DNA from: Phlebotomus papatasi
Lineage: Eukaryota > Arthropoda > Insecta > Diptera > Psychodidae
Reading direction: 5' to 3'
Length of the DNA: 64,000 bases
Assembly (NCBI RefSeq): GCF_024763615.1
Contig: NC_077222.1
Coordinates: 15,810,001-15,874,000 of the forward strand
Below, piece after piece: positions 11,061 to 20,949 of the stretch. Below the pieces are notes generated by a model, which did not search any database, was not told the origin of the DNA, and saw nothing but the letters and a program-made list of their open reading frames with translations. Made by a program: the position numbers and the translations under genes. Positions within the stretch are counted from its first letter, which is position 1. Each line of letters begins with the position of its first letter.

Positions 11061-12038
11061 ATTAAGAAGAGAAGGAACAGCTTTTCTTCCTTTGAATCTC
11101 TACAGTGAAAAAATCTCAAATGTCCCAAATTGTAAATGGTTCCAAACAACCTAATTTTAACCTAATGCTTTGAATATTACTGTTTTCACTTTAGTATTCG
11201 ATGTTCTATATGATTTTTTTCTAATAAAAACATCTCAACTGAAGTATATTTTTAAGTGAAAAATTATTTCATACGAATTTTTCCATGAAATTTTTAAGAA
11301 TTTTTTTTTCTATTAACCTCGAAGTTAATCTCTTTCTATTTATCCCCATCCCCTTCTTTTGTTTGCTATCTCCCTAAAACACGCCAATATAGGGGTTTCC
11401 TAGTTTTCCTCAAAATTGGCCCTGACGATTTCATTCATTTTTGAATAAGTCCGACTGAACATTCGTCCATCGACAGCTTTCATCGGTTAAATCGCCATCT
11501 TGAATTATTCAAGGTCAAATAATAAAATATTACATTCAGTCCCGACATTATGCACTTCGGGATTACGCACCTGACGAGATTTGCACATATAATTATGCAA
11601 ATTTGCCTCCTTTTGAGAGTCAATTTTTGAAATATGTCTGAATGTATACTACTTTGTGACGCAGGAAATTTGAAGACATCATGCTTATTTTTCAGTATAA
11701 AACTAGTTTCTTTTATTAAAGTAAAATTTCTTAATATTCTAATAATTTAGTGAAGAACTCTGGCCAAAAAGTACTGTTTGTTGATGAATTTCTTTTAAAC
11801 AGTTGGATCTTTTTGCTCTGTCTATTTTTACTCCGCGTGAAATTCCTTCTACGACCATTTCGCGCGTTTTTTTTTCGATCCTAAAAATGTGCATAATTCC
11901 GGGATTGAGTGTATTGATTTTTAAAAATACCCTGTTCATGAACAATATTCAACTTTAAGATGGTTTTATGGTAAATTATGGACAAATTTAAGTCTATACA
12001 TTAATCTTGTATGCATCCAGAAAATTTCCGAAAAAGAA

Positions 12039-12340
12039 CACAATCGAGTTCCTCAAATTTGAACGACGGTTGAGTTCAAAATGTAAAATTTGAGGTTATG
12101 TGAAGAAAGTTTTGCGTGGTGTCTGAATTAGAACCATTTTTCTCTGGTTTTTCCTCGATATTATCGTATTATATTAACTTCCGCAACAAATTCCATTCAT
12201 TTCACAATAAATTACACTGATAGCACTGATATATTCTCTAAAATTGATTATCTTAATTTAAGGAAGGTGCATTTCACATGATTTCCGTTACATTTTTGAA
12301 AATATCCTTCAAATTTGAGGAGTGAGAAATTCATCACACT
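12039..12340. mobile_element. Family L element, right-truncated copy 1
   Basis: It starts at about 12044 with CGAGTTCCTCAAATTTGAAC and contains TTGAGGTTATGTGAAGAAA and ATTAACTTCCGCAACAAATT. It is colinear with 49457-50710 once the insertion in that copy is removed. The right terminal repeat present in the other copy is missing here. Confidence 0.6.
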
Positions 12341-12489
12341 TGACTTTTTTTATGAATTTGTCTCATTATAATATTATATTTTAATAACTGGTCTAATGTC
12401 TCAAATTTCCAGAAAAGTGCTACTGGTAAAATCCATTAAGAACATTTAAAAAAAATCTTGTCCGAAGGAAGCCCGCTTTCCCCTATACT

Positions 12490-12900
12490 CTCTAGGAAGA
12501 CCAATTTTTTGTTTTGACTATTTAGAATCAACAAAAATCCGATCCTTCTGGATGATTACAAACCATAAGGATGTCTAAATCGAGGATATTTTTTGTAGAA
12601 TCCCTATTAATTCCCGAGCTGAGATATTTTTGATCGAAACATCGTTAACTCTTTCGTCTCTTTTGGGACTCTGAGTACCCAAAGCAGCATATGAATATTT
12701 TGTGAAAAAGTATGATTTTTAATTATTCATAACTGATAAAAGTCCTATTCCTGTGGATGACTAAAAAATTTAAAGAATGTCCAAATGTAAGATATTTTTG
12801 GTAGCACCTCAATTAATTCCTGAGCGTAGATATTTTTGATTAAAAAATCGTGAAATTGGCTTGCTGCATATGCTGCGGTCCCGAAAGAGCCCTGAAATGT
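12490..12900. repeat. Tandem pair of dispersed repeat AA
   Basis: Two successive units share GATGATTACAAACCATAAGG or its variant, GATATTTTT, AATTAATTCCTGAGC and TTTCGTCTCTTTTGGGACTC. A third copy lies at about 14765-14960, just upstream of B4GALT7. The ends resemble the GGGTACTCTCGTCC termini of the element at 15342-15956. Confidence 0.5.
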
Positions 12901-13281
12901 ATGATGCATATGCTTCATGTTGTTTTTCCGATCGTTAATTATTTCACGCAATTACCGCTAATTAAAAATTGAGTAAATTGCGTGCACAATAAATTAAAAA
13001 GAAAAACTAATAAACAAGCACCGGAAATGTGTAAGTGTAAGCAATGAGAAATTATGACAAAAAACAATTTCGTAAGTTTCCTTTGCAAAACAAATAGAAA
13101 AAAAGTCCGTTGCACCAAATTTTTCTTTCTTTCCATATTTTGTTCATAAATATGAGTATTTCATTTAAAGAAAGAATCCCCGAAAGCATTCCGATCCTGA
13201 ACTATTTTCCATAATTTCCTGATAGAACCTGATTGAGTTATGAGAGACTGAGATGAAGTGAAAAATAAACTAGGTACCTTT
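12901..13281. other. Spacer downstream of B4GALT7, presumed 3' UTR
   Basis: This is AT-rich sequence following the B4GALT7 stop on the minus strand. I found no canonical AATAAA or ATTAAA on the minus strand, so the 3' end of the mRNA is not placed. Confidence 0.3.
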
Positions 13282-14159
13282 TTAGTGCTTCTTGGGACTG
13301 CTGGAGCCCTTCGACGCCTCCGATCCTCCATCGCAGTCGCACCAGGGCGTCTTGGTGCGATCGCACTGGAGAGCAATGTTCAGTACCGTGACTCTCGCTC
13401 CGTCAATTTGCAGCTCATTGACGGATGAAATGTCGTATTTGAGCGTGTGCAGGCCAGTCTCCCGGTCACGCTTTCTCGTCACTTCTCGCTGATTGAAGCA
13501 CTTGGCCATGTCCCTCTTGCGATGGGCACGATCGTGGATGTGTCTGAAGGTGTCTTCAGTGCCCGTTGTGATGTTCTCCGGGCGGAAGACCTTGAGTCCA
13601 GCATCGAGGATGCGCGTGTAGAATTCATCATCCTCGAGGCCCCAGCCCCAGTAGCGATTGGACATGCCTCTGGTGGCCTCGAAGTGCTCCCGCCTGAGCA
13701 GCAGGATGCCTCCCACGAAGGTGGGATAGTGATACTTTGGATGGAGCTGAGGAGAGGCCACGTGGAATGGCCCTCTCTCCGGAAAACCATAACTCAAGTT
13801 ACTGTTAATGGGCAGCAAGTCAACATCGTGCATGGCGATGTAGTCAAAGAGGGACTTAGTATACAGGAATCCCACATTGATGAGGGAGGCACGATTGAAG
13901 CGGAACCTGTCCACTTGATTGAGCACAAAAATCCTATGAGGGATCTTCTGACGATTCAGGAACTCCGTCATGTACGGCGCAAATTGCAGCAGTTCCTCGA
14001 AACGATCCCTAAATGGCACCAGAACAGCCAGTCTCTTCCTTCCGGACACTCCCGGATCTCCTGCACTCGACCCTGCATCCAGAGTGTGCAGGAAACTGGA
14101 CTTATCCTCAAAGTTATCACAATTGCATGACTCTGGAAGGATCAGAAAATTATCAAATT
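13282..14159 (-). CDS. beta4GalT7: B4GALT7 coding exon 2 (lumenal catalytic domain)
   Basis: The acceptor is CTTCCCTGGGGCAG. The exon starts with two bases completing a Glu codon and runs 292 codons to TAA at 13282-13284. It contains the whole galactosyltransferase domain. The same frame is open upstream across the intron, so an annotation starting at about 14205 would give a false N-terminus without an anchor. Confidence 0.93.
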
Positions 14160-14302
14160 CTGCCCCAGGGAAGAAAAGGGACCCCAAGGAGGGCAGAAGA
14201 CTCACCTAGTGAAATGGGAATAACACTGATAAAACAACTAATGATAAAACAAACTATAACACATATGCTAAAGAACCTAATATAGGTCACTCGTGAGAAC
14301 AT
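13282..14302 (-). CDS. beta4GalT7: Beta-1,4-galactosyltransferase 7 (xylosylprotein 4-beta-galactosyltransferase)
   Basis: This Golgi enzyme adds the first galactose to xylose on proteoglycan core proteins, building the glycosaminoglycan linker. Coding exons are 14302-14206 and 14159-13282, giving 324 residues; the human enzyme has about 327. Residues 10-32 form a signal-anchor (RFFSICVIVCFIISC) preceded by Arg4 and Arg9, as in type II Golgi enzymes. The catalytic domain follows: LAVLVPFRDRFEELL (76-90), FVLNQVDRFRFNRA (110-123), the metal-binding DVD (144-146), PFHVASPQLHP (163-173), the acceptor and catalytic motif WGWGLEDDEF (203-212), and FRHIHD (237-242). All key motifs are intact. The start ATG at 14300-14302 has G at -3. 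The 46-nt intron is unusually short. The gene is isolated between repeats. An upstream open frame at 14341-14616 is not part of it. Confidence 0.95.
14206..14302 (-). CDS. beta4GalT7: B4GALT7 coding exon 1 (signal anchor)
   Basis: This is 97 nt encoding the cytoplasmic tail and transmembrane anchor, ending in phase 1 at CTAG|GTGAGT. It is too short for routine ORF finding. It was recognised because it supplies the expected N-terminal hydrophobic segment, a consensus donor and the correct phase. Confidence 0.82.
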
Positions 14303-14764
14303 TTCGATGCAACTATTTACTTCCTTTTGCCATTATTTAATCAAAAAAGTAAATCTCGAGAAATCTTCATGTTGACACTGGCACAACCAAAACACGACTG
14401 CATGAAACACTTCAATTGCACTCTGACAAAATCGGCGAAACCTGTTAAAAGCCAAATCGTGGCGAATGGTACAATTCGAAATTTTGAAATTGTAACGATG
14501 AAATAGGGGAAAGGCAGGCAATAATCAGTAGTTTTTCGCCACCTGATAAGAGAAATGTACCAGCTATCGTCAGTGTACCCCGGATCGGAAGATTGTCCCG
14601 TGTATCCGAACCCCAAAATAAAATGTATTTTTCAAAATTATTCGCTGTATTTCAGCAATAATTTTTAGCTAAATCCATATGTTGGTTCATTTTAACCCAT
14701 TCAGTCAATCTACCAGAAATACTTGAAATAGATTGTTCATATTTTGGAATTAGTTTCATACAGG

Positions 14765-14960
14765 TTAACTATTTCGTCTCCTTTTGGACTCTGGGTACCC
14801 ATGGAAAAAAGATTTTTTTTGGACTATTTAGAATCGATAAAAATCCGATTCTTGTGGATGATTACAAACTATAAGGATGTCTAAATCTAGGATATTTTTT
14901 GCAGAATCCTAATTAACTCCTGAGCTAAAATATTTTTAGTCAAAATTCGTGAATTTTCGA
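14765..14960. repeat. Dispersed repeat AA, third copy
   Basis: It shares GATGATTACAAACTATAAGG, GGATATTTTTTGCAGAATCC and the boundary phrase GACTCTGGGTACCCA with the units at 12490-12900. It lies about 460 bp upstream of the B4GALT7 start. The 14303-14764 interval between them shows no clear promoter motif. Confidence 0.5.
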
Positions 14961-15040
14961 TTTTCTGCTTCCTTGCAGATATTGTGACTTTTTTGATATT
15001 TCTAGACCCGAATAAGGAAAAACCTTTCGGGGTCAATAAG

Positions 15041-15278
15041 TACAGCAGACTCTCGCTCAATCGGCTCTTTCTCAATCGGGCGACAAATTTTGTTGACAAT
15101 TTTTACGTTTAATTATGAAGGTAATTTGCTCAAATTCGCTGTAGTTCTTCCTATTTTATTGTGATTCTTTATAATTGAGTGTTTTTTGTGGAATTTACAA
15201 TGGCTTTGAAGCTCAATTCTATCGCTAAACCGGATGACATTTTTCCCCATATTCCCGATTGAGAGAGAGTTTACTGTA
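15041..15278. mobile_element. TA-target MITE family T, copy 1
   Basis: The ends are TACAGCAGACTCTCGCTCAA and TTGAGAGAGAGTTTACTGTA (the right end as CCGATTGAGAGAGAG). The copy at 35720-35957 is the same length and has better-preserved ends (CAGTAGACTCTCACTCAATC). A TA duplication with CAGTAGACTC-type termini fits a pogo/Tc1-like MITE. Confidence 0.85.
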
Positions 15279-15341
15279 TGATAACTAACAATTACAGATT
15301 TCAATTTGAGATTACAATTTTCAAAAAACTTGTTCAAACGT

Positions 15342-15529
15342 TATGGGTACTCTCGTCCACAAAAATCTAGAGGTCAAATGTAAGGTTATCCCGCCAATAC
15401 CCGCCATTTGCTTTTTGACACCAACCTTGTAAGAAAATTCCAAGCGGGAGCGACATTTTTGCCAATATGGCCGATAATTTTGACATTTGGCAGCGCGGGA
15501 GATTGCTTTCAGGGAAGTTTTTCCCATTC

Positions 15530-15565
<36 letters not shown>

Positions 15566-15956
15566 TTCATGTCCCTGTATACTAATAATACATTATGGGG
15601 CTGTACATCCTGGTTTTGGTGAATTCTGATTGTCCAGGAAGTGTCTTTTATGCTTTTGAGAAAGCTTAATGTGTCTACAATAACATCGTGTTGAGAGAAA
15701 TGTGTTTTAAAGTGTTATTGTGTGAAATATTTTGAAGAATCTGTTGGAAAGCAGGAATTTGGTGTCTTCTTGACCACTTCCTGGACATCTCAGAAAATAC
15801 TGGCCAATAATTCTTCTTGTTTCAGTGATCAACCTTGTAAAGGAGTCATTTGACACGCAAAAATAATTCACAAAATTGATATTATTGGCTTTTGGAAAAT
15901 TGAAGTTTGTCCAAGTTTGTCTCCTTTTCGTTCTTTTGGGGACGAGAGTACCCATG
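15342..15956. mobile_element. Inverted-repeat element with TGGGTACTCTCGTCC ends
   Basis: The ends are ATGGGTACTCTCGTCC at the left and GGACGAGAGTACCCAT at the right, a perfect 15-16-bp inverted repeat. The interior holds a (TTTA)n microsatellite and no recognisable transposase. Confidence 0.7.
15530..15564. repeat. (TTTA)n microsatellite
   Basis: This is about eight uninterrupted TTTA units, visible directly. Confidence 0.95.
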
Positions 15957-16609
15957 AGTTTTCCAATTTCCCAGAGGCGGAAAAAATTCTTTCTCTACAA
16001 AAGTATCATATTTGACCACTAAGACTTACGTTACAATCAAGTGAATTTTACTGAAATTCGTTTGCTGGATATCTTGTGGTCCGGAAAGAGTTAAGAAAAA
16101 GCGCAAACTGTTATTAGAATTTGAAAATTTTACAAGAAAATATATTGATAAAATTCTTGCCAAATTGCTTAAAAAAGGAAATTCAATTTTTTGCTAAATA
16201 TCTGTAAAAATTCATTTTGGAATTATTTGTCAATTTTCAGAAAATTTATATAAAAATTACAAGAAAATGGGAAAATATTTATTGGAAAATAAATTTAAGG
16301 GTCCTAGAAATGCTGTAGAAGTCTTACAGAACGAAAAACTATTTAAAAATTGATTTTGTTGAAAATATCTGCACTGGCATTTTATGCCAGTTTGGTATTT
16401 TACGTGATTTTTTGGCTCGGGTTTTAAAGTGTTTGGGCATCAAAAGACTGAAATATTTTTTTTTATTGGAAAATAGTGAGCAAATAGTAAAATAAATGAA
16501 TTTTAAACGTTTTTTATGGATGAATGTTGTATGATTTTATCTAAAAAATGATAAATTTTAGATTTATTATTTTAGATTTTTGATTTTATCTAAAAAATGA
16601 TAAAATTCT

Positions 16610-16840
16610 ACTCTATATTGGCAGTGTCTGTTATATTCTGGTGGGCAGAGATTTTGAGTGGATTTTTTTTTTAAATTTTCAATTGAAAGATAATCATTCC
16701 GGGAGAGCAATTTTGGGGCTCTATATTCAAATGGGGGCTTCAAAAATGTATTTCCTATTCCATAGTGGTAGTGTCTTTTACATTCTGGGCAGGGATTTTG
16801 GGTAGATTTTTGTGTTAAATTATTTTCAAATGAAAATTCC
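16610..16840. repeat. Two degenerate direct repeats
   Basis: The phrase TTGGCAGTGTCTGTTATATT at 16618 is echoed as GTGGTAGTGTCTTTTACATT at 16764. The downstream phrase GGCAGAGATTTTGAGTGGA is echoed as GGCAGGGATTTTGGGTAGA. The spacing is about 146 bp. On the minus strand this creates a 124-codon frame with repeated Lys-Ser-Thr-Gln-Asn, which I do not regard as a gene. Confidence 0.5.
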
Positions 16841-16859
16841 CAAGTCCAACTTGCGGAAT

Positions 16860-17079
16860 TAGGGGGAATTGAGGCACCTTTGAAAGTGGGGTACCTTTGA
16901 AATTGGGATTTTTCACCTATGTTTAAATGGAACCGAGCCATATTATAATGTAATTTAGCTTCTCAATATGTTCGTGCAGCTAAATTATATCACGATAAGG
17001 CTCAATTTTATTTAAAAATAGATAAAAATCCCAATTTCAAAGGTGCCCCACTTTCAAATGTGTCCCACTTCCCCCTTTA
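16860..17079. mobile_element. TA-target MITE family J
   Basis: The left end TAGGGGGAATTGAGGCACC and right end CCACTTCCCCCTTTA are inverted. The next segments GGGATTTTTCACC and AAAAATCCC are also complementary, as are CTTTGAAAGTGGGG and CCCCACTTTCAAA. The length is about 220 bp. Confidence 0.72.
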
Positions 17080-17148
17080 GCAATATCGTAACTTAAGGTT
17101 ATCAGCCGTTATAGCACTTATCAGAGCCACTACTCCAGTTAAAGTGAC

Positions 17149-17690
17149 TTGTATCGTTGGCTTAGAAGAGTCTTCGTCAGGATAGGCCTTTTCCCTCCAA
17201 CTTCTCGAGGCTCAACAGCCCTACTACAATATTCACCGGAAAGCCTAAGTCAGGCTTTAAGAACAATTGAAAATAGAACACCCGTTGCCACAGTAGCCAA
17301 GAAATTTCTTAGTTCCTGGTTCGACTTTGCGAAGTAGAATGAGTGGAAAATACGCGAGCGATGCTTGTGGCAAAAGCGGATTCTATAGTATCCTGGGCCT
17401 GGAAATAGAAAATCAAATTGCGAAGTGGATTGTAAATGCAGCCGAGAACGGTTTCCCTGTTACAATGGACGGGTTATTGACAATTGTCCAAAAGATTAAT
17501 GAAACTCGCCAAGATAAGAATAATTCCAAGATAAACCATCGAAATGTGGTATTACGCTTTTCTCTGCCTGCTGAAAAGAGCTGGAGAACATTCTACCCAG
17601 TAAGATTAGTATATTTGAGGTGGCTCAAAATTATTAACTGTAAACCAGATTTCTCTCATGGATTGCTCAACCAAGTGCAGGAGTAGGCTA
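17149..17690 (+). pseudogene. Decayed pogo/Tigger-like transposase (DNA-binding part)
   Basis: The first frame (17149-17334) reads YSPESLSQALRTIEN..TPVATVAKKF, the pattern of a psq/HTH DNA-binding domain. After a frameshift near 17304 the second frame reads VPGSTLRSRMSGKYAS, then IENQIAKWIVNAAENGFPVT. This is the typical order in pogo-type transposases: psq HTH followed by a CENP-B/Tc5-type HTH. Further frameshifts follow, and no catalytic DDE region is visible. This is a relic, not a functional gene. The assignment rests on motif pattern alone. Confidence 0.7.
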
Positions 17691-17761
17691 AGCAAAACAC
17701 CCTTGTCTGCTGTCAACTCCAATTTAATGAAATGTACATCCAAACCCACATTGACATTGTG

Positions 17762-18040
17762 TAAGGGCCTTGACAGACCTGAGGATTAGCCGAGAGGCGG
17801 CTTAGTGTAATCATACTCGACATAATGGTTAAACTTCATTTCCATCATTTTCCACTAAGCCGTCTCTCGGCTTAAGTCGTAAGTGTGTCTAGGGCAGAGG
17901 TGTGCAAGAACCGTTGAAACCGAACAAACGTCAAAAAAAAAGTTTGTTCAGGTAGCGTTTTGACCATTGACGTACACGTTTCATTTGACGTTTGTTCGGT
18001 TTCAAACGGTTCTTGCACACCTCTGGTGGTCTAGGGCATA
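17762..18040. mobile_element. MITE family A, copy 1, interrupted by a hAT-like MITE
   Basis: The left end is TAAGGGCCTTGACAGACC and the right end GTCTAGGGCATA after the insertion. The arms contain GCCGAGAGGCGGCTTAGTG and CACTAAGCCGTCTCTCGGC. Intact copies are at 19165-19302 and 57687-57824 (about 138 bp). The insertion at 17895-18025 lies in its right terminus. Confidence 0.8.
17895..18025. mobile_element. hAT-like MITE, copy 1 (nested)
   Basis: The ends are CAGAGGTGTGCAAGAACCG and its inverse CTTGCACACCTCTG, with arms extending through GAAACCGAACAAACGTCAAA. The flanking sequence GTCTAGGG is present on both sides (17887-17894 and 18029-18036, the latter after three extra bases). That fits the 8-bp target duplication of hAT elements. 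Confidence 0.85.
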
Positions 18041-18041
18041 G

Positions 18042-18244
18042 GGGCCCAAGTAGACTCAGCATGATCCCCGGGAATATTCAGCCATTAAATTTTGGCAGTA
18101 ATGAATAAGGTATAGCAAATTTATGCAAAGGACATCTAATCGATGATTTCAAGCCCTCAGCGTATAACACTTTGGGATAAATGTTTACTGCCAAATTTTA
18201 CGGTCTAAATATTCTCGAGGATCAGCCTGAGTCTGTTTGGGCCC
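18042..18244. mobile_element. MITE family C, copy 3
   Basis: The ends are GGGCCCAAGTAGACTCAGC and CTGAGTCTGTTTGGGCCC, almost perfectly inverted. The inner arms are AATATTCAGCCATTAAATTT and AAATTTTACGGTCTAAATAT. It abuts MITE A directly. Confidence 0.8.
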
Positions 18245-18279
18245 TAAAGTATTTAAGGTCTATGGATTTTCATTTTTCG

Positions 18280-18985
18280 GAGTTGATTCCGAAGCGGATG
18301 CTGCAATAGACGATAATGCAGATGAAGCCACCCAACTGCTTGTTGGTTTTCATGTTGGTTGCGGTTGATATGCAGTGGAAGGGTCCCTATTAGATACTTT
18401 CCAATTCACAAAATGATTGCCACTGCAAAGTAATCAATACTCATATCCATAGCCATATCGCTTTCTGAAAAAGTTGGAGTAAAAATTTTGGGAACTACGT
18501 TTGATGGTGCTCCAGTGAACATTAGCGCAATTAAAATACTTGGCTGTGACATAGGGAAGGATCATGAGCAATACTACACAACTCCCAAGTATTTCAAGTA
18601 CATTGACTTAATGCAGAGGTGTGCAAGAACCGTTTGAAACCGAACAAACGTCAAATGAAACTTTGTCAATGATCAAAACGCTACCTGAACAAACTTATTT
18701 TGACGTTTATTCAGTTTCAAACGGTTCTTGCACACCCCTGGGTTAAAGGGAACAAGTTAAGGAGTTTCTATACAGATTTCGCACAAAATGCAATGTATGC
18801 GGAGCTAGCTGTTAAACTTTTGCGCAATTTTGTTGCGGAAGCCATAATCTTCTAGAGAATTGAACTCAAATTGAAGCAGTTCGAGGGTAGTAAACAAGGT
18901 AGTGAAGCTACCACAAATTTCCTCCGAATTTGCAATGCTGCCTTCGATGTTTTGAATTCTCAGAAAGACTCTCACAAGGGGAAGA
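18280..18985 (+). pseudogene. Decayed P-element-type transposase, interrupted by a hAT-like MITE
   Basis: Before the insertion the frame reads GTTFDGAPVNISAIKILGCD. After it comes NKLRSFYTDFAQNAMYAELA, then KLLRNFVAEAIIF, an in-frame stop, and KQFEGSKQGSEATTNFLRIC followed by NAAFDVLNSQ. This order (a DGA..N..LGCD block, then NKL..H/F..QKM..LA..LS..VA, then F.GS.AT..FIR..N.AFD.LNSR) matches P-element transposases. At least one stop, one insertion and loss of the ends make it non-functional. The segment 18280-18430 is probably an upstream part but is too decayed to read. Confidence 0.75.
18614..18740. mobile_element. hAT-like MITE, copy 2, inside the P-type relic
   Basis: The ends are CAGAGGTGTGCAAGAACCG and CTTGCACACCCCTG, with the same arms as the copies at 17895 and 39059. 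The flanking octamers ACTTAATG and GGTTAAAG are only loosely similar, so the target duplication is degraded. Confidence 0.85.
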
Positions 18986-19164
18986 CGGTCTTCAGACTAG
19001 AAGTTTAGCTCAGTTCCCAAAGGTCTCAAAATCTCGAGTAACGACCAATTTTATTACTTTTTGAGAATCTATAGGTCACTTATCTTAAATAATCCAATCC
19101 TAAGTTTTTGCAAAAAATCGTGATTGATAAGAAATTAGAGCGAATAAGTTATATGAATAAGTCT

Positions 19165-19302
19165 TATGCCCTAGACACACTTACGACTTAAGCCGAGAGA
19201 CGACTTAGTGAAAAATGATGAAAATGAAGTTTAACCATTACTTTTAATATAATTACGCTAAGCCCTCTCTCGGCTAATCCTCAGGTCTGTCAAAGCCCTT
19301 AG
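19165..19302. mobile_element. MITE family A, copy 2
   Basis: The ends are TATGCCCTAGACACACTTAC and GACAGACCTGAGGATTAGCC read on the other strand. The arms contain AAGCCGAGAGACGACTTAGT. The orientation is opposite to copy 1. Confidence 0.85.
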
Positions 19303-19681
19303 ATTAGATCTGAAGCCTGTATAAGACTCAATAGGGAGTCCCGATTTGAAAGAATTTTTAGGGACCGAAAAAAGCCCGCGAATTAACTCCAACGACCCAG
19401 TAAAATTGCATATACGTACAGGAGTACAGGAGATATCTTTGGAATAATTTACGAAAACACCGTAATGTAGGCAAAATATTTTCGGCACTTTTCAACGCCA
19501 ACGGTTTATAAAAAGAACATTTCAAATTTACAACGTGAAAAATATTTGCATAGGTACGTTTAGGGCACTGCACTTTTGGGTTCTTCACAAAATTTCACTT
19601 CCTTCCAATCCTTCCAGTCGGTAGTCCGCTTAATATGAAGAAAATTTTTAGGTAGCGCGAAATTCAAATTCACCATCTACA

Positions 19682-20819
19682 TTAACCCTTTAACGACGAG
19701 ACACTTTTTACGGACTAAAAATCAACATTAAAAATTAAACTGAGAGACATAATCAATGATAAGTCTTACATGGAACCTTGGAAAGTCCAACAAAGTCTGA
19801 TTCGGTGTATTTTGTGCTTCTATGAACGATAGGGACAAAAATAGCCCAAAATTTAAATAATTTTTCTGACAATACAAATGAATAATATTTTTCGCTTTAA
19901 TGAAAAAATATTACTTATGAGTATTGTAGTTTTTATTGCCAAAAGGGGTTTGGCTTGAAAAAAATTGGAAGTATAAAAAATAAATAAAATCAATTATGAA
20001 TTTAAAAATTCGCCATTTTTGAGCTTCAATATTTACTACATAGCAAATAGCTGGAGATTTGCAAAAAATATTCTAGATTCCCCCAATCTTCTACTTTGTA
20101 CAGACATAAGAAAAAAATAACTTTGGGTATAGTAAGGTGGGGTAACTGGATCATTTTCCGAAGAGTGCTACTTAAACGCTTGTTTTTGGACTGATGAAAT
20201 TCTTTTTTATTTCTTCTAAATCCATAGAATTATTCACTGTTTCATTCAAAAACAGAAATAATCAAAAATATTTAAGGAAAATTTATAAAATAATGATAAT
20301 ACTGAAATAAGTCAGCATGCACTAACTGGGTCGCCTTTCCGCTAATTCACTTTTAATTAAACCTTTGGATTTAAAATATTTTTTTCACAAGCAAAAGCGA
20401 AAATATCACTATTTTATTAAATTTATTATTATTTATTATTTAATTATTATTATTAATTATTTAGGTGTGATTCTTTCATAATCACACCTATTATTATATT
20501 ATGTCGTTAGCGAAAATATCAGTGCTAGAAAATTTTTAGTGAAGAACAATAAAAATATTATTTTTGCTTTTTCTCAAACTTGAATAGTTATATTATGTTA
20601 CTGTAGTAGCCGTACTCACTATGGCGCTGTTATCTTGTAATATCGTTATCTCGTTATGTTCTCGTATGACTATATTACAAAAATAAAAATATTATTTTAG
20701 GTGGATTAGTCATAAACGATCCAGATAACGAAGCGCCCGGATTAGATCTCTAGACTGTAGTCAGGAAAAATTATTTTCTTTATGGGACATCGGTGTCCCT
20801 ATCGTCCTTAAAGGGTTAA
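19682..20819. mobile_element. piggyBac-like non-autonomous element with TTAA target
   Basis: TTAA-CCCTTTAACGACGAGACAC stands at the left and GTCCTTAAAGGG-TTAA at the right (TTAA at 20816-20819). A TTAA duplication with CCC-type termini is the hallmark of piggyBac elements. No transposase is readable in the 1.1-kb interior. A related right end without a partner lies at 37895-37917, and a further fragment follows at 20820-20948. Confidence 0.75.
20462..20490. repeat. Perfect 11-bp-arm palindrome
   Basis: TAGGTGTGATT and AATCACACCTA are separated by seven bases. It lies inside the TTAA element and is flanked by ATTATT-type low-complexity sequence. It could be the remains of a tiny inserted element. 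Confidence 0.6.
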
Positions 20820-20949
20820 GGACAAGTAGGACACCGGTGTCCCAAAAACAGAAACATTATTTGGAGGGAAAAACGTCATTTTGCCCTCCAGTCAGAAAAA
20901 AATATTTTCATTTTTGGGACACTTCTCCCATTCGTCCTTAAAGAATGAA

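Noticed and set aside
13447..14130. 227-codon plus-strand frame and other overlapping frames in the B4GALT7 region
   Set aside because: They are antisense shadows of the conserved galactosyltransferase exon, whose protein motifs are unambiguous on the minus strand.
16567..16941. 124-codon minus-strand frame with an internal duplicated Lys-Ser-Thr-Gln-Asn-Pro-Cys-Pro pattern
   Set aside because: The pattern follows a degenerate direct DNA repeat and ends inside a MITE; there is no domain, start context or splice support.
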